In this document: positions 17,382 to 25,599 of the stretch, piece after piece
Numbering within the stretch: the first letter of the stretch is position 1
How the letters are laid out: every line of letters starts with the position of its first letter
Origin: an uncultured Oscillospiraceae bacterium
GTDB lineage: Bacteria; Bacillota; Clostridia; Oscillospirales; Acutalibacteraceae
NCBI GenBank assembly: GCA_958366985.1
Contig: CATXDC010000011.1
Span: forward strand, 34,471 to 98,470
DNA length: 64,000 nt
Reading direction: 5' to 3'
The notes under the pieces: generated by a model
What the model saw: only the letters and a program-made list of their open reading frames with translations
The model's database searches: none
Told to the model about the DNA's origin: nothing
Program-made: the position numbers and the translations under genes

Positions 17382-19100
17382 TCAGCAGCTCATAAATTCA
17401 AGAAAATCGGTTGAAAGAGTAAAGAGAGAATTTCTTATGCAGTCCATATCAACGGGCATTTCACGGCGTGTTTTCTCATCAGCAACGGCTATCTTTTTCT
17501 TGGTTTGACTGTAATCATATTTGACGGATTTTAATATCCTGTGAGCCTTTTCACAAAGCTCCGGGGACTGTCTTGAAAGATAAAGAAGCTTATTGATGTC
17601 CCTTATTCCCTGCCAGAGCTTTTCAAGACGTACAGACATATGAGTCTGTGGATTCTCTGCATCGGGGAGATCGGGATAAACAAGGAAACAGTCACCGGAC
17701 TCAAAACTTACGTGAGTTGTATCCTCAAGGGGATTTTCTACCCATGCGTCATAAGCCCATCTTAAAAATCCGTTTGCACCGAGGGATGACGCAAAGAAAA
17801 TTGTCCAGTAGCTTTCTGCCGGCATACTGTATGTAAAGCTGTTGGGGAAATGTCCTACACAGGTATAAACAGTTGTCTTTAAATCGGGATGATCCCCTCT
17901 TCTTACGCACAGCTGTTTATAATCACCGATTGCGCCTTTAAGAGGCTCAGAACCTACACTTATACTGTCCATTCTGTCAATAAGCGGGAAGAATTTTGAA
18001 CCGAAATGATCCATTGCCGCTGCCTTTTTGAAAGCCTTGCCTTCAGAGTTTTTAACGCTGTCAATAAGATCATAGGTCTTTTTCATTCTCGCACGCTCAT
18101 CAACACCGATATATATCCTCTCGAACCAGCCTTTTTCCTCAGTGTGTTTCATAAGCGCTTTGAGGAACTGACCCCATACCTTCTTGTATTTACGCTTTCC
18201 GGGTTTGGGAGATATGGATTTTGTCTTTCCCTTTTTCGCATCTAAATATGTAATTTTATTGCCCCATGGAATAAGGCTGTAACAGACAATCTTATCGGCA
18301 ATTCCAAGATCTATACAAAAACTTACCCATTTGTCAAAATCGGTAAAATCAAATTCAAAAACATTGCCGGGCTTTTTAGTCCATTTTATCATTGAGGGAT
18401 ATTCGCCATAGGTCTGTCCGTTCCATGGCTCCTCAACGATACTTGCTGTTATGGCGTGTCCGCCCATTTTCTTATAGAGAAGCATATGATCCTTTAAAAT
18501 TTCAAAATGCTTTTCACTGAACGGTTCAACACCATAATACTGGGCTACACGGTAAGGATACTGCCAAAGCTCTATATCAAAAAGATAATCCTCCGGCTTC
18601 GGCATAGTGATAGCCAAAACCTGTACAGAATATGGTATTTCCTGTGTCTCGCCTGAATCGTGATTTTTAACTGCAAGCCTTCCTGTGTATGTGCCTGACT
18701 TTACTTCTTCGGGAATGTCGAAATTAATCCAGACACTTTGTACAGAGCCCGCTTTCATGGAAACCGGTTCATCTGACCAGAGCACATCGGGGAAACTCTC
18801 TCGGCTTTTGTCATCCTTTTTTCCGTTTCCTACAAAGGCTTTGGTATCCTTTACAAAAACACATTTTGCACAATCGGACGGAAGCTTTTCTCCGTCATTT
18901 CGTGTAAACTCAGTCATCTCTATGGAAACAGCGGAAATATCTTTATCAAGGCTCAGTATCACTGCCTGACCGCAGCATCTGTCTCCTCTCCAAGCCCACA
19001 GATTGCTGTGTGAATTTGAAGCATTAAGAAGCTCTTCATACTGTTTATCAGTAAAATGAAGATTTGTTGTAACCGCCAAAGCGTTAAAGGTTTTCTGCAT
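17382..19100 (-). CDS. DUF4091/GH123-like glycoside hydrolase
   Basis: A 572-residue protein with no signal peptide. Residues ~1-165 form a beta-sandwich-like N domain (VQSVWINFDIPEEVKSGTYTG is typical), followed by a TIM-barrel-type catalytic region with an IGVDE motif at residues 331-335. Family GH123 beta-N-acetylgalactosaminidases use an adjacent Asp-Glu pair for substrate-assisted catalysis; Asp334-Glu335 fits. GANGFLRWAYDAW and the C-terminal helical part match DUF4091 proteins. Likely action on internalised GalNAc-containing or related glycosides; the lack of a signal peptide argues for a cytosolic site. Confidence 0.75.
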   Translation of the reverse strand: MQKTFNALAVTTNLHFTDKQYEELLNASNSHSNLWAWRGDRCCGQAVILSLDKDISAVSIEMTEFTRNDGEKLPSDCAKCVFVKDTKAFVGNGKKDDKSRESFPDVLWSDEPVSMKAGSVQSVWINFDIPEEVKSGTYTGRLAVKNHDSGETQEIPYSVQVLAITMPKPEDYLFDIELWQYPYRVAQYYGVEPFSEKHFEILKDHMLLYKKMGGHAITASIVEEPWNGQTYGEYPSMIKWTKKPGNVFEFDFTDFDKWVSFCIDLGIADKIVCYSLIPWGNKITYLDAKKGKTKSISPKPGKRKYKKVWGQFLKALMKHTEEKGWFERIYIGVDERARMKKTYDLIDSVKNSEGKAFKKAAAMDHFGSKFFPLIDRMDSISVGSEPLKGAIGDYKQLCVRRGDHPDLKTTVYTCVGHFPNSFTYSMPAESYWTIFFASSLGANGFLRWAYDAWVENPLEDTTHVSFESGDCFLVYPDLPDAENPQTHMSVRLEKLWQGIRDINKLLYLSRQSPELCEKAHRILKSVKYDYSQTKKKIAVADEKTRREMPVDMDCIRNSLFTLSTDFLEFMSC

Positions 19101-19113
19101 CTTTCTCTACCTC

Positions 19114-19911
19114 TCAGTCTATATTCTCTGCCATCTCTTTAAGCTTTTCTTCCGCAAGCTTTACGTGGTAAAGACCATTGCCGTATTCTCTTACATAATT
19201 AAAGAGCTCCTCAGCCTCTTCCTTTTCGCCTTTCCAGAGATGAATGCATGCCATACGATAAGAATTGCACACTGACTGGAGCTTTGTAAACTTTATATTT
19301 TCAAAAAATTGCTGTCCTTCCATGGCTCCTACGGGATCTTTTTTTATAAAGGCAATTGCGCTTTCAGCGAATTCTCTCATTGCACTAAAGCCAGCCTTTA
19401 CATTCACAGGATAATTTTCTGATCTTGAAAGCTCGGAAATCTTTCTCTCAGCCACCTCCAAAGAGGCGCAGTCGCCACGATGGAAATAACAGTTTATGAT
19501 AAGGTTATAGTAGAGCATAAGCTCCTGGGGAAGAAGCGAATACTCGGGTACTCTCGATGCAAGATATCTGAGCGCCTGAGCTGAATCTCCCATATAGTAA
19601 AGGGCCTTTGCGATTTCCAGACGGCAGATTATTTTTCCGTAGTAGCTTTTTGTAAATTTTTCAAACTCACCGTAAAAACCGAGATAATCCTCTGGATTAC
19701 AGTCCTCATCCAAAAGATTTTTATACTTTGCAAGAACTACACGGCGTATTTTAGTTGACATTATTACACACAAAAAAAGTACGGCTAAAGAAATAAAAAT
19801 ATTTTGAAGATAAAAAGCTGCCACACCCATGGCGCAGACATAAAGCGCACCGAAAAACAGCTGCTTTAAAATATATGCGTTGAGCATTTTCTTGTATTTT
19901 TTCTGATCCAA
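19114..19911 (-). CDS. Membrane-anchored TPR-like protein
   Basis: A 265-residue orphan with two N-terminal hydrophobic helices (about 19-35 and 36-52) and a helical C-terminal ~200 residues with TPR-like pairs (ALYYMGDSAQALRYLASRVPE, CYFHRGDCASLEVAERKI, ACIHLWKGEKEEAEELFNYV). The start is TTG 19911, 8 nt after a strong CAGGAGG site. It sits 15 nt from DUF1015 and 13 nt from the GH123-like gene, within the operon. Probably a protein-interaction scaffold. Confidence 0.65.
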   Translation of the reverse strand: MDQKKYKKMLNAYILKQLFFGALYVCAMGVAAFYLQNIFISLAVLFLCVIMSTKIRRVVLAKYKNLLDEDCNPEDYLGFYGEFEKFTKSYYGKIICRLEIAKALYYMGDSAQALRYLASRVPEYSLLPQELMLYYNLIINCYFHRGDCASLEVAERKISELSRSENYPVNVKAGFSAMREFAESAIAFIKKDPVGAMEGQQFFENIKFTKLQSVCNSYRMACIHLWKGEKEEAEELFNYVREYGNGLYHVKLAEEKLKEMAENID

Positions 19912-19926
19912 TTTATTTCCTCCTGA

Positions 19927-21171
19927 TTAAGAAAGGGGATGTATGAAAAGTCCGCTTAAAAGCTTTGGTTCAAACCATGTGGATTTCGGAGGCATAATCA
20001 TATTTGCATCGGCAATATCCATAAGCTCTTTAACGGTAACAGGATAAACAGCAAAAGCTGTGCCACCGGTTTTATCGGCACGGATTTTAAGTTCTTCAAG
20101 ACCTCTTATACCGCCTACAAAGTCAATCCTCTTATCGGTTCTCGGATCTTTTATTCCTAAAACCGGGTCGAGAAGATTTTTCTGAAGAATTGAAACATCA
20201 AGGGAATCAACAGGATTTTCCGTGCTGAATGTACCCTCCTTAGCTTTAAGAGAATACCATTCTCCCTCAAGATACATTCCGAAAGTGTGCTGCTCCTGTG
20301 GTTTATAGGGCTCGGCACCCTGTTTCTGTATATAAAATTTCTCTTCGATTTCCTTTAAATATTCCTCGGCGGTTTTTCCGTTAAGGTCATGGACAACTCG
20401 GTTATAGTCCATTATTGCAAGTTCCTGAGCTGGGAAAGCAACTGCAAGGAAAAAGTTAAATTCCTCTTCCCCTGTATATCCGGGATGCTGTTTTCTTCTC
20501 TCAATTCCGACTTTAACGGCAGAAGCACACCTGTGATGTCCGTCGGCAATATAGAGAGCCGGTGTTTTATCAAACACTGCCCTGAGCTTTTCATTTATCT
20601 CAGCGTCATCTATAACCCATACTGTCTGCTGAACTCCGGCAGCATCTGCGAAGTCATAAACAGGAGAATGAGTTTCCTGCCAGGATGATATTATTTTTTC
20701 TGTTTCTCCGTCAGAAGAATATGTTAAAAATATAGGTCCTGTATTAGCGTTGCAGGTATCAACGTGGCGGATTCTGTCCTCTTCTTTATCGGCTCTTGTA
20801 AGCTCATGCTTTTTGATAATTCCGTTTATATAATCATCAATTCCCGCACAGCCTACAAGTCCCGTCTGACTTCTTCCGTCCATTATCTGACGGTAAATAT
20901 AAAAGCACGGATTTTCATCCTGTATGCAGATTCCGTCCTTTGTAAGCTTTTCGAGATTTTCCTTTGCCTTTAAATAAACTGACTCGTCATAAATATAGGT
21001 GCTTTCAGGTAAATCTATTTCAGCCTTATCAACATGAAGAAATGAAAGGGGATTGCCTTTGACAGCCTCTCTCGCCTCTTCACTGCTCATTACATCATAG
21101 GGTAATGCAGCCACTTTCTGTGCATATTCATTCTTAGGTCTTACTCCGCAAAAAGGTTTAAATACAGCCAT
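19927..21171 (-). CDS. DUF1015 family protein
   Basis: A 414-residue cytosolic protein with the family's hallmark opening (FKPFCGVRPKNEYAQKVAALPYDVMSSEEAREAVKGNPLSFLHVDKAEID), the KKHELTRADKEEDRIRHVDTCNANTGPIFL block and YIADGHHRCASAV. The family is common in anaerobes near serine-biosynthesis genes, and its activity is not firmly established. Here it lies downstream of glycerate kinase, another enzyme of three-carbon hydroxy-acid metabolism, which fits that association. AGGAGG ribosome site. Confidence 0.85.
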   Translation of the reverse strand: MAVFKPFCGVRPKNEYAQKVAALPYDVMSSEEAREAVKGNPLSFLHVDKAEIDLPESTYIYDESVYLKAKENLEKLTKDGICIQDENPCFYIYRQIMDGRSQTGLVGCAGIDDYINGIIKKHELTRADKEEDRIRHVDTCNANTGPIFLTYSSDGETEKIISSWQETHSPVYDFADAAGVQQTVWVIDDAEINEKLRAVFDKTPALYIADGHHRCASAVKVGIERRKQHPGYTGEEEFNFFLAVAFPAQELAIMDYNRVVHDLNGKTAEEYLKEIEEKFYIQKQGAEPYKPQEQHTFGMYLEGEWYSLKAKEGTFSTENPVDSLDVSILQKNLLDPVLGIKDPRTDKRIDFVGGIRGLEELKIRADKTGGTAFAVYPVTVKELMDIADANMIMPPKSTWFEPKLLSGLFIHPLS

Positions 21172-21304
21172 TTCGCCGTTACCTCCTGTATATATAAAAC
21201 TATTTTATAATAATACCATATTCCCTTATAAAAATAAAGACAAAGTTACGCTTTCAAAGCTCTGTATTCCAAAGGAACACGGACTTAAAAACTTACTCTA
21301 AAAA

Positions 21305-22435
21305 TTATATCATTCCTTTGTTGTGCGCATACTTTGCAGCCTCAGATGCAGCTTTACGCAAATTCTCTTCGGCATTATCTTTTATTTCTTCAAAAGGCAG
21401 ATGTTCTGGGTTTGATGAAAACACCTTTTCTATTCCCATTGCCTTTATTCTTTCATCTGCTGCAAGAACTTCTCCGCACACTGCGATAACAGGAGTTTTG
21501 CCACTCAGAGAAGCTACTCCGAAAGGAACCTTACCCTGAGAAGTTTGGCTGTCAAGGCGTCCCTCTCCCGTTATGACAAGGTCGACGTTCTGTGCCCTGT
21601 GTGCAAAATCCGTCTTTTCCAGAATTACATCAATTCCCCTTTTTAGCTCAGCACCAAAAACCGCACACAGTCCTGCGCCAAGTCCTCCGGCAGCTCCTGC
21701 TCCCTCTGAATTTGAAATATCTTTTCCCGTATAACTGTCAAAGAGTTTTCCTAAATTTCTGAGTCCGTTGTCGAGAAGCTGCACCTCGGATTCATTTGCT
21801 CCCTTTTGTGGAGCAAAAACATATGCTGCTCCGTTTTCACCGTAAAGGGGATTTTTAACATCGCAGAGAACTGTTATTTTGCAGTTTTTAACTTTAGGCG
21901 CAATGCCTGATAAATCAAAGCTTTTTATTTCGGAAAGATTCCCTGAACAGATACGCTCTATCTCACCTTTTGCAGAATAAAAACGTCCGCCGAGATACTG
22001 GATTAATCCGCATCCGCCGTCAGTGGTGGCAGTACCGCCGATACCTAAAATTATATTTTGACATCCTCTTTTTACAGCGTCTGAAATCACCATACCTACG
22101 CCGTGAGTTGATGCATAAAGCGGTTTTCTTTCATCAGAAAGATAAAGTCCGCAGGCAGAGGCCGCTTCAATAATGGCGGTATTATCTTTTAAAATTCCGT
22201 ATTCCGCCCTTATGGGATTACCTAAATGATCGACAATTCGGCATGAAATTTTTTCTCCTGAAAGACTGCTTAAAAAAGCATCTACGGTTCCCTCTCCGCC
22301 GTCGGCAACTGGAATAAGTTCTATATCTAATTCGGAAGAAATATTTTTCAGGAATTCCTCTTTAATTATTTTTTCGGCTTCATAGGAAGTAAAAGTCCCT
22401 TTAAAGGAATCCGCTGCAATTATAATTTTTTTCAT
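21305..22435 (-). CDS. Glycerate kinase (GlxK/GarK type)
   Basis: A 376-residue class I glycerate kinase: KIIIAADSFKGTFTS at the N terminus, PVADGGEGTVDAF, a IGGTATTDGGCGLIQ glycine-rich motif, AAGGLGAGLCA, and VITGEGRLDSQTSQGKVPFGVA. It phosphorylates D-glycerate (to 2-phosphoglycerate in this class) with ATP, feeding glycolysis. ATG 22435 follows AAAGGGG; the longer frame from GTG 22453 runs through that ribosome site and is not used. Confidence 0.93.
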   Translation of the reverse strand: MKKIIIAADSFKGTFTSYEAEKIIKEEFLKNISSELDIELIPVADGGEGTVDAFLSSLSGEKISCRIVDHLGNPIRAEYGILKDNTAIIEAASACGLYLSDERKPLYASTHGVGMVISDAVKRGCQNIILGIGGTATTDGGCGLIQYLGGRFYSAKGEIERICSGNLSEIKSFDLSGIAPKVKNCKITVLCDVKNPLYGENGAAYVFAPQKGANESEVQLLDNGLRNLGKLFDSYTGKDISNSEGAGAAGGLGAGLCAVFGAELKRGIDVILEKTDFAHRAQNVDLVITGEGRLDSQTSQGKVPFGVASLSGKTPVIAVCGEVLAADERIKAMGIEKVFSSNPEHLPFEEIKDNAEENLRKAASEAAKYAHNKGMI

Positions 22436-22608
22436 AAAGAATTCCCCTTTCACGGTTTAGCAAAAAACAAAAGGCAAATTTAATTGTCACAGCATTATGA
22501 TATAACAATATCGCCTTTATAACAAGAACTCTTTATTTTCGCAAAATTTACAGAAAATCCGCAATTTAAAATTTATTTCGCCATTTTAAAATTTTTTTCA
22601 AAAAACTC

Positions 22609-22637
22609 TTGACGTAACAAAACAGGTGTGGTATATT
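22609..22637 (+). promoter_or_regulatory. tRNA operon promoter
   Basis: TTGACG (22609-22614) and TATATT (22632-22637) with 17-bp spacing, about 35 nt before tRNA-Thr. Confidence 0.75.
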
Positions 22638-22671
22638 ATACAAGCGTTCTTCACAGAACACAATGAAAAAC

Positions 22672-22747
22672 GCTGGTGTAGCTCAGTTGGTAGAGCAGCT
22701 GATTTGTAATCAGCAGGTCGGGGGTTCGAGTCCGTCCACCAGCTCCA
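22672..22747 (+). tRNA. tRNA-Thr (anticodon TGT), CCA encoded
   Basis: 76 nt: acceptor GCTGGTG/CACCAGC, D arm GCTC...GAGC, anticodon arm GCTGA-TTTGTAA-TCAGC, T loop TTCGAGT, encoded CCA. The T stem reads GGGGG against CCGTC, leaving one G-G mismatch in the middle. Confidence 0.95.
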
Positions 22748-22753
22748 TAATGT

Positions 22754-22838
22754 GGGAGAGTTCCCGAGCGGCCAAAGGGAACAGACTGTAAATCTGTCGT
22801 CACTGACTTCGGTGGTTCGAATCCACCCTCTCCCACCA
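22754..22838 (+). tRNA. tRNA-Tyr (anticodon GTA), CCA encoded
   Basis: 85-nt class II tRNA: acceptor GGGAGAG/CTCTCCC with discriminator A, anticodon arm ACAGA-CTGTAAA-TCTGT, a long variable arm, T arm GTGG-TTCGAAT-CCAC, encoded CCA. It lies 6 nt after tRNA-Thr in the same transcript. Its 3' 56 nt plus the terminator are repeated at 24620-24713. Confidence 0.95.
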
Positions 22839-22876
22839 GATTTAGACTGAATGCTTTGCATTCAGTCTTTTTCTTT
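22783..22876 (+). repeat. Direct repeat copy 1: tRNA-Tyr 3' part plus terminator
   Basis: 94 bp from the anticodon stem of tRNA-Tyr to the end of its terminator, matched 92/94 by 24620-24713 in the same orientation. The two differences are both T to C in copy 2. Confidence 0.95.
22844..22876 (+). terminator. Terminator of the tRNA operon
   Basis: An 11-bp stem AGACTGAATGC (22844-22854) with its complement (22858-22868), then a T-rich tail. Confidence 0.9.
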
Positions 22877-23188
22877 ATGTTTTTTTATTCAATAACTCTG
22901 ATACCAAGGCCGACCTCTAAAATATCTCATCTGTGTAAACGGCTGCAAAAGTAACATTGACAGCTCTATGTTTTTTGTTTTATCTTAAAGTTAATTTACT
23001 GATTCCAAATTTAAATAAAGTAGTATACAATATTGGAAAATATACTATGGTAAAGCCTGTTTATGTTGACCGTTGACGAGGATATCTGCTCTGCTATTTT
23101 GAAAAACATCGAGAAGTAATAGAAAAATTTATATATGAGTGTTAGAATACAGGTATGATAATACACAGCTGCAAAGGAGGATATCTAT
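22877..23188. other. Intergenic, no gene seen
   Basis: AT-rich 312-bp stretch at the left end of the tRNA-flanked island. No convincing ORF or RNA was found; the last ~20 bases hold the AGGAGG ribosome site of the next gene. Confidence 0.5.
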
Positions 23189-23641
23189 ATGGAGATATTT
23201 TGCCTAAATGGTTATCAGAATGAAAAAATACAATTAGAACTTCTTGATGTTTTAGGTTTTCCTGAAGAGATAAGCTATGATGGCGGTTATGGTATTATCT
23301 GTCGGCTGTTAATACAAATAGGATGCTACCATATAAATTGTGATAAGCTATATTCAGCAACCGGAGCATTATATAGGTTTTCAGATGAATTAAAAAGTTG
23401 TTATGCAAACCTAAACGGAACAGCAAAGTATAAACTTCGCCTTGAAAATGACTTAACATTTGAAATTGAAATGAAAGACTACGGACAAGCTATTGTAACT
23501 GGAAGTTTCCAGGAAATGCCAAGCAAAGAAAATATTTTTTCCTTTGAAATGGAAACAGATCAATCGTGTTTCCCCTCAGTTATACAAGGGATTGATGTTC
23601 TGAAAGAAAGATATGGAGATGAATTTGGAATTAGAAAATAG
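23189..23641 (+). CDS. WapI-like (immunity-type) hypothetical protein
   Basis: A 150-residue soluble protein. The layout (MEIFCLNGY start; G-rich YDGGYGIICRLLIQIG strand; YRFSDELKSCYANLNGTAKYKL; LENDLTFEIEMKDYGQAIVTGSF; FEMETDQSCFPSVIQGIDVL) resembles small WapI-type immunity proteins that occur alone in accessory regions. This is pattern recognition only, and no toxin gene accompanies it. A strong AAAGGAGG ribosome site. It lies inside the segment bounded by the tRNA-Tyr repeats. Confidence 0.5.
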   Translation: MEIFCLNGYQNEKIQLELLDVLGFPEEISYDGGYGIICRLLIQIGCYHINCDKLYSATGALYRFSDELKSCYANLNGTAKYKLRLENDLTFEIEMKDYGQAIVTGSFQEMPSKENIFSFEMETDQSCFPSVIQGIDVLKERYGDEFGIRK

Positions 23642-23661
23642 CTACTGTGATTTTATTTTAA

Positions 23662-23859
23662 AAATTCCCATCCGCACAAGGATTTGGAGGTATTCCCGAC
23701 AAGCAAAAATCTCTTATTCTACTTCAGACGCAAACAAGTGATTTTTACGGAAAAGATGCCCATTTCCTGTGCTTGCTGTGGAACTTTTTACAAAGGGATG
23801 GAATGGAAAAGGACTATCTGAACAAGTTGCATTTTGTTTTGAAAGGTGAAAATATTTGA
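23662..23859 (+). pseudogene. Orphan C-terminal coding fragment
   Basis: An open frame between TAA 23659 and TGA 23857 encodes about 65 residues with protein-like composition (GFGGIPDKQKSLILLQTQTS, then FLCLLWNFLQRDGMEKDYLNKL) but has no usable start codon in its first two thirds. Its stop overlaps the TTG start of the next gene (TTGA). It looks like the 3' remnant of a gene once coupled to the next; parent family not recognised. Confidence 0.4.
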
Positions 23860-24509
23860 AGACAAAGTTTTATGAAAACAATGTGGTTAGTGCACATCCA
23901 AAACTCAAAAAAGAATTACATCAGTTCAAACAGCTTGTTATCAGAAAAATATTGATATCACTGTTTGGAACAGCTTTATTAATAGTGATTTCGATCATTA
24001 CATGGATTAAGTTAAGTTGGGTACCATCCGTTTGCTTGGTTCCTGTTATATTCACATTGATTTTCAGACTGATTAAAAATTTAAAAGCTTATATAAACTT
24101 ATACAAATCGCTTTCTGTAAATATTGAAGATTATTTTATGTGGATGGAATTACAACTGAAAAAAGAATATCCAAATAAAAATTCAGACTGTCAAAAAGCC
24201 AAAAAAATATTTGATGAGTATTATATAAAACCTGAAAAATCCAAAGAAGTGCATACTAAACTTATCCAAGAGTTAAATATAAAACCCGGACTTCCTGTCA
24301 CAATCTCCGTATTATGCGGTTTGCTATTCCTTTTTGATTATAATGATACGAGAAATATTATATTCAACGCAAAATACAAGCACGGTGCCGCCGGAAATAT
24401 GATTTACGATATGTGGATCTTTTATTATGACGGACACTCGGAACTCCCACGTGAAAAAATAGAAAACGACTTTATAGCTTTTTGGACTGACGATAACCTG
24501 AAGTTTTAA
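23856..24509 (+). CDS. Hypothetical membrane protein
   Basis: A 217-residue orphan. TTG 23856 is 8 nt after AAAGGTGA. Two hydrophobic helices (about residues 31-50 and 55-70) form a hairpin; a helical Lys-rich cytosolic region follows and a C-terminal part contains AAGNMIYDMWIFYYDGH. A family could not be named. It is the last gene of the tRNA-flanked island and has a lower GC content than the metabolic genes. Confidence 0.55.
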   Translation: MKTKFYENNVVSAHPKLKKELHQFKQLVIRKILISLFGTALLIVISIITWIKLSWVPSVCLVPVIFTLIFRLIKNLKAYINLYKSLSVNIEDYFMWMELQLKKEYPNKNSDCQKAKKIFDEYYIKPEKSKEVHTKLIQELNIKPGLPVTISVLCGLLFLFDYNDTRNIIFNAKYKHGAAGNMIYDMWIFYYDGHSELPREKIENDFIAFWTDDNLKF

Positions 24510-24590
24510 CTTAAGCAAACAACTGGTTCACACAAAACACGAAATTTAATGTTTATCAGAATCTTTGTATTCTATCAGTTTCAAAAATAT

Positions 24591-24675
24591 GGGGATTTTT
24601 CTGAGCAGAGAAATAAATAAGACTGCAAATCTGCCGTCACTGACTTCGGTGGTTCGAATCCACCCTCTCCCACCA
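24591..24675 (+). pseudogene. Decayed tRNA-Tyr copy (or displaced tRNA 3' end)
   Basis: From 24620 on this matches tRNA-Tyr almost perfectly, including T arm and CCA, but the anticodon position reads GCA instead of GTA. The preceding 29 nt align without gaps to the tRNA-Tyr 5' half at only 15 of 29 positions (GGG start and GAGC of the D region kept). The acceptor stem no longer pairs (GGGGATT against CTCTCCC), so it cannot be a working tRNA. Confidence 0.7.
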
Positions 24676-24713
24676 GATTTAGACTGAATGCTTTGCATTC
24701 AGTCTTTTTCTTT
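24620..24713 (+). repeat. Direct repeat copy 2 of tRNA-Tyr 3' part plus terminator
   Basis: Matches 22783-22876 at 92 of 94 positions, same orientation, 1837 bp downstream. Identity ends sharply after the terminator T run. Confidence 0.95.
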
Positions 24714-24833
24714 TCATGTAACATAGAATCTGTAATTACTTCATGCTATATAAAATAAACGTTAGTATATTCAGTAAAAAAGCGAATTGCTTTTTAAAGC
24801 TTAAAAAATTAATATAAAAATAAAAACAACAGT

Positions 24834-25456
24834 TTGGGCGTGATATTCTTGACAACAAAAATTATTTCTGATATCTCTGATTTTATTTTCGTTTCTGATG
24901 AACCCAAAAAAGTTGACGCCATATTTTTGCCCGGTGGTTCACATCCTAACCAACCAGAATATGCAGCTTCGCTTTACCGCAAAGGTTATGCTCAATGGCT
25001 GATTGTCTCCGGTGGTATCAGCGTAAAAATGAAGTCATGGCCAGGCGTAAAAGCAAAAATGGGCATTTATAATAAGAAATACAAATCCGACTGTGAATTC
25101 TTAACTGATGTTTTAATTAAAAACGGTGTACCCAAATCAGCAATAATCGGCGAAAACAAATCAGGCCATACCCGAGATAATGCATTTTCTCAAGAAAAGT
25201 TGTGGACGAAAACAAAATTCAAATCAAAACGGCTATGATAGTCTGCAAAGCTTTTCACGCCCGTCGCTGCCTTATGCTTTATCAGATGGCCTTTCCTGAG
25301 GTAGATTTTATAGTTTGTCCGGTGCATTGCTTTAATATCACTAAAGAAAACTGGTATAAAACAGAAGTCGGAGTCAACCGTGTATTGGGTGAACTTGCAC
25401 GCTGCGGAAATCAGTTTGTAGATGATATAAAAGAGTATCTGAAATATTCAGATTAG
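24834..25456 (+). pseudogene. YdcF/DUF218 family gene, frameshifted
   Basis: Two overlapping frames (24834-25238 and 25202-25456) together encode one DUF218-type protein. The first has ISDFIFVSDEPKKVDAIFLPGG, YAASLYRKGYA and GHTRDNAFS; the second continues AMIVCKAFHARRCLMLYQ, VCPVHC and GELARCGNQF. A single missing base near 25200 (AGAAAAGTTGTGG) accounts for the shift. The 5' end has only a TTG with no ribosome site, so the start is also damaged or lost. DUF218 proteins are putative envelope- or vancomycin-related enzymes of uncertain function. Confidence 0.8.
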
Positions 25457-25599
25457 TTTTTCAGCAGAAAATATATCATTTTAATTTTTTATTCTGTCTT
25501 TAATCCTAAGCAAATTTTCATCCGCTATAAATGCGCATAAAATGTCGGGCAAATCATATACCGTTTCACTAAAATAAGATCAGACAAGGAGGAAATGAT

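Noticed and set aside
22677..22861. ORFs on either strand across the tRNA genes
   Set aside because: They are chance frames over tRNA-Thr and tRNA-Tyr.
24591..24675. A second functional tRNA (anticodon GCA, Cys)
   Set aside because: The 5' half does not pair with the 3' acceptor strand and the D arm is degraded; only the tRNA-Tyr 3' part is intact.
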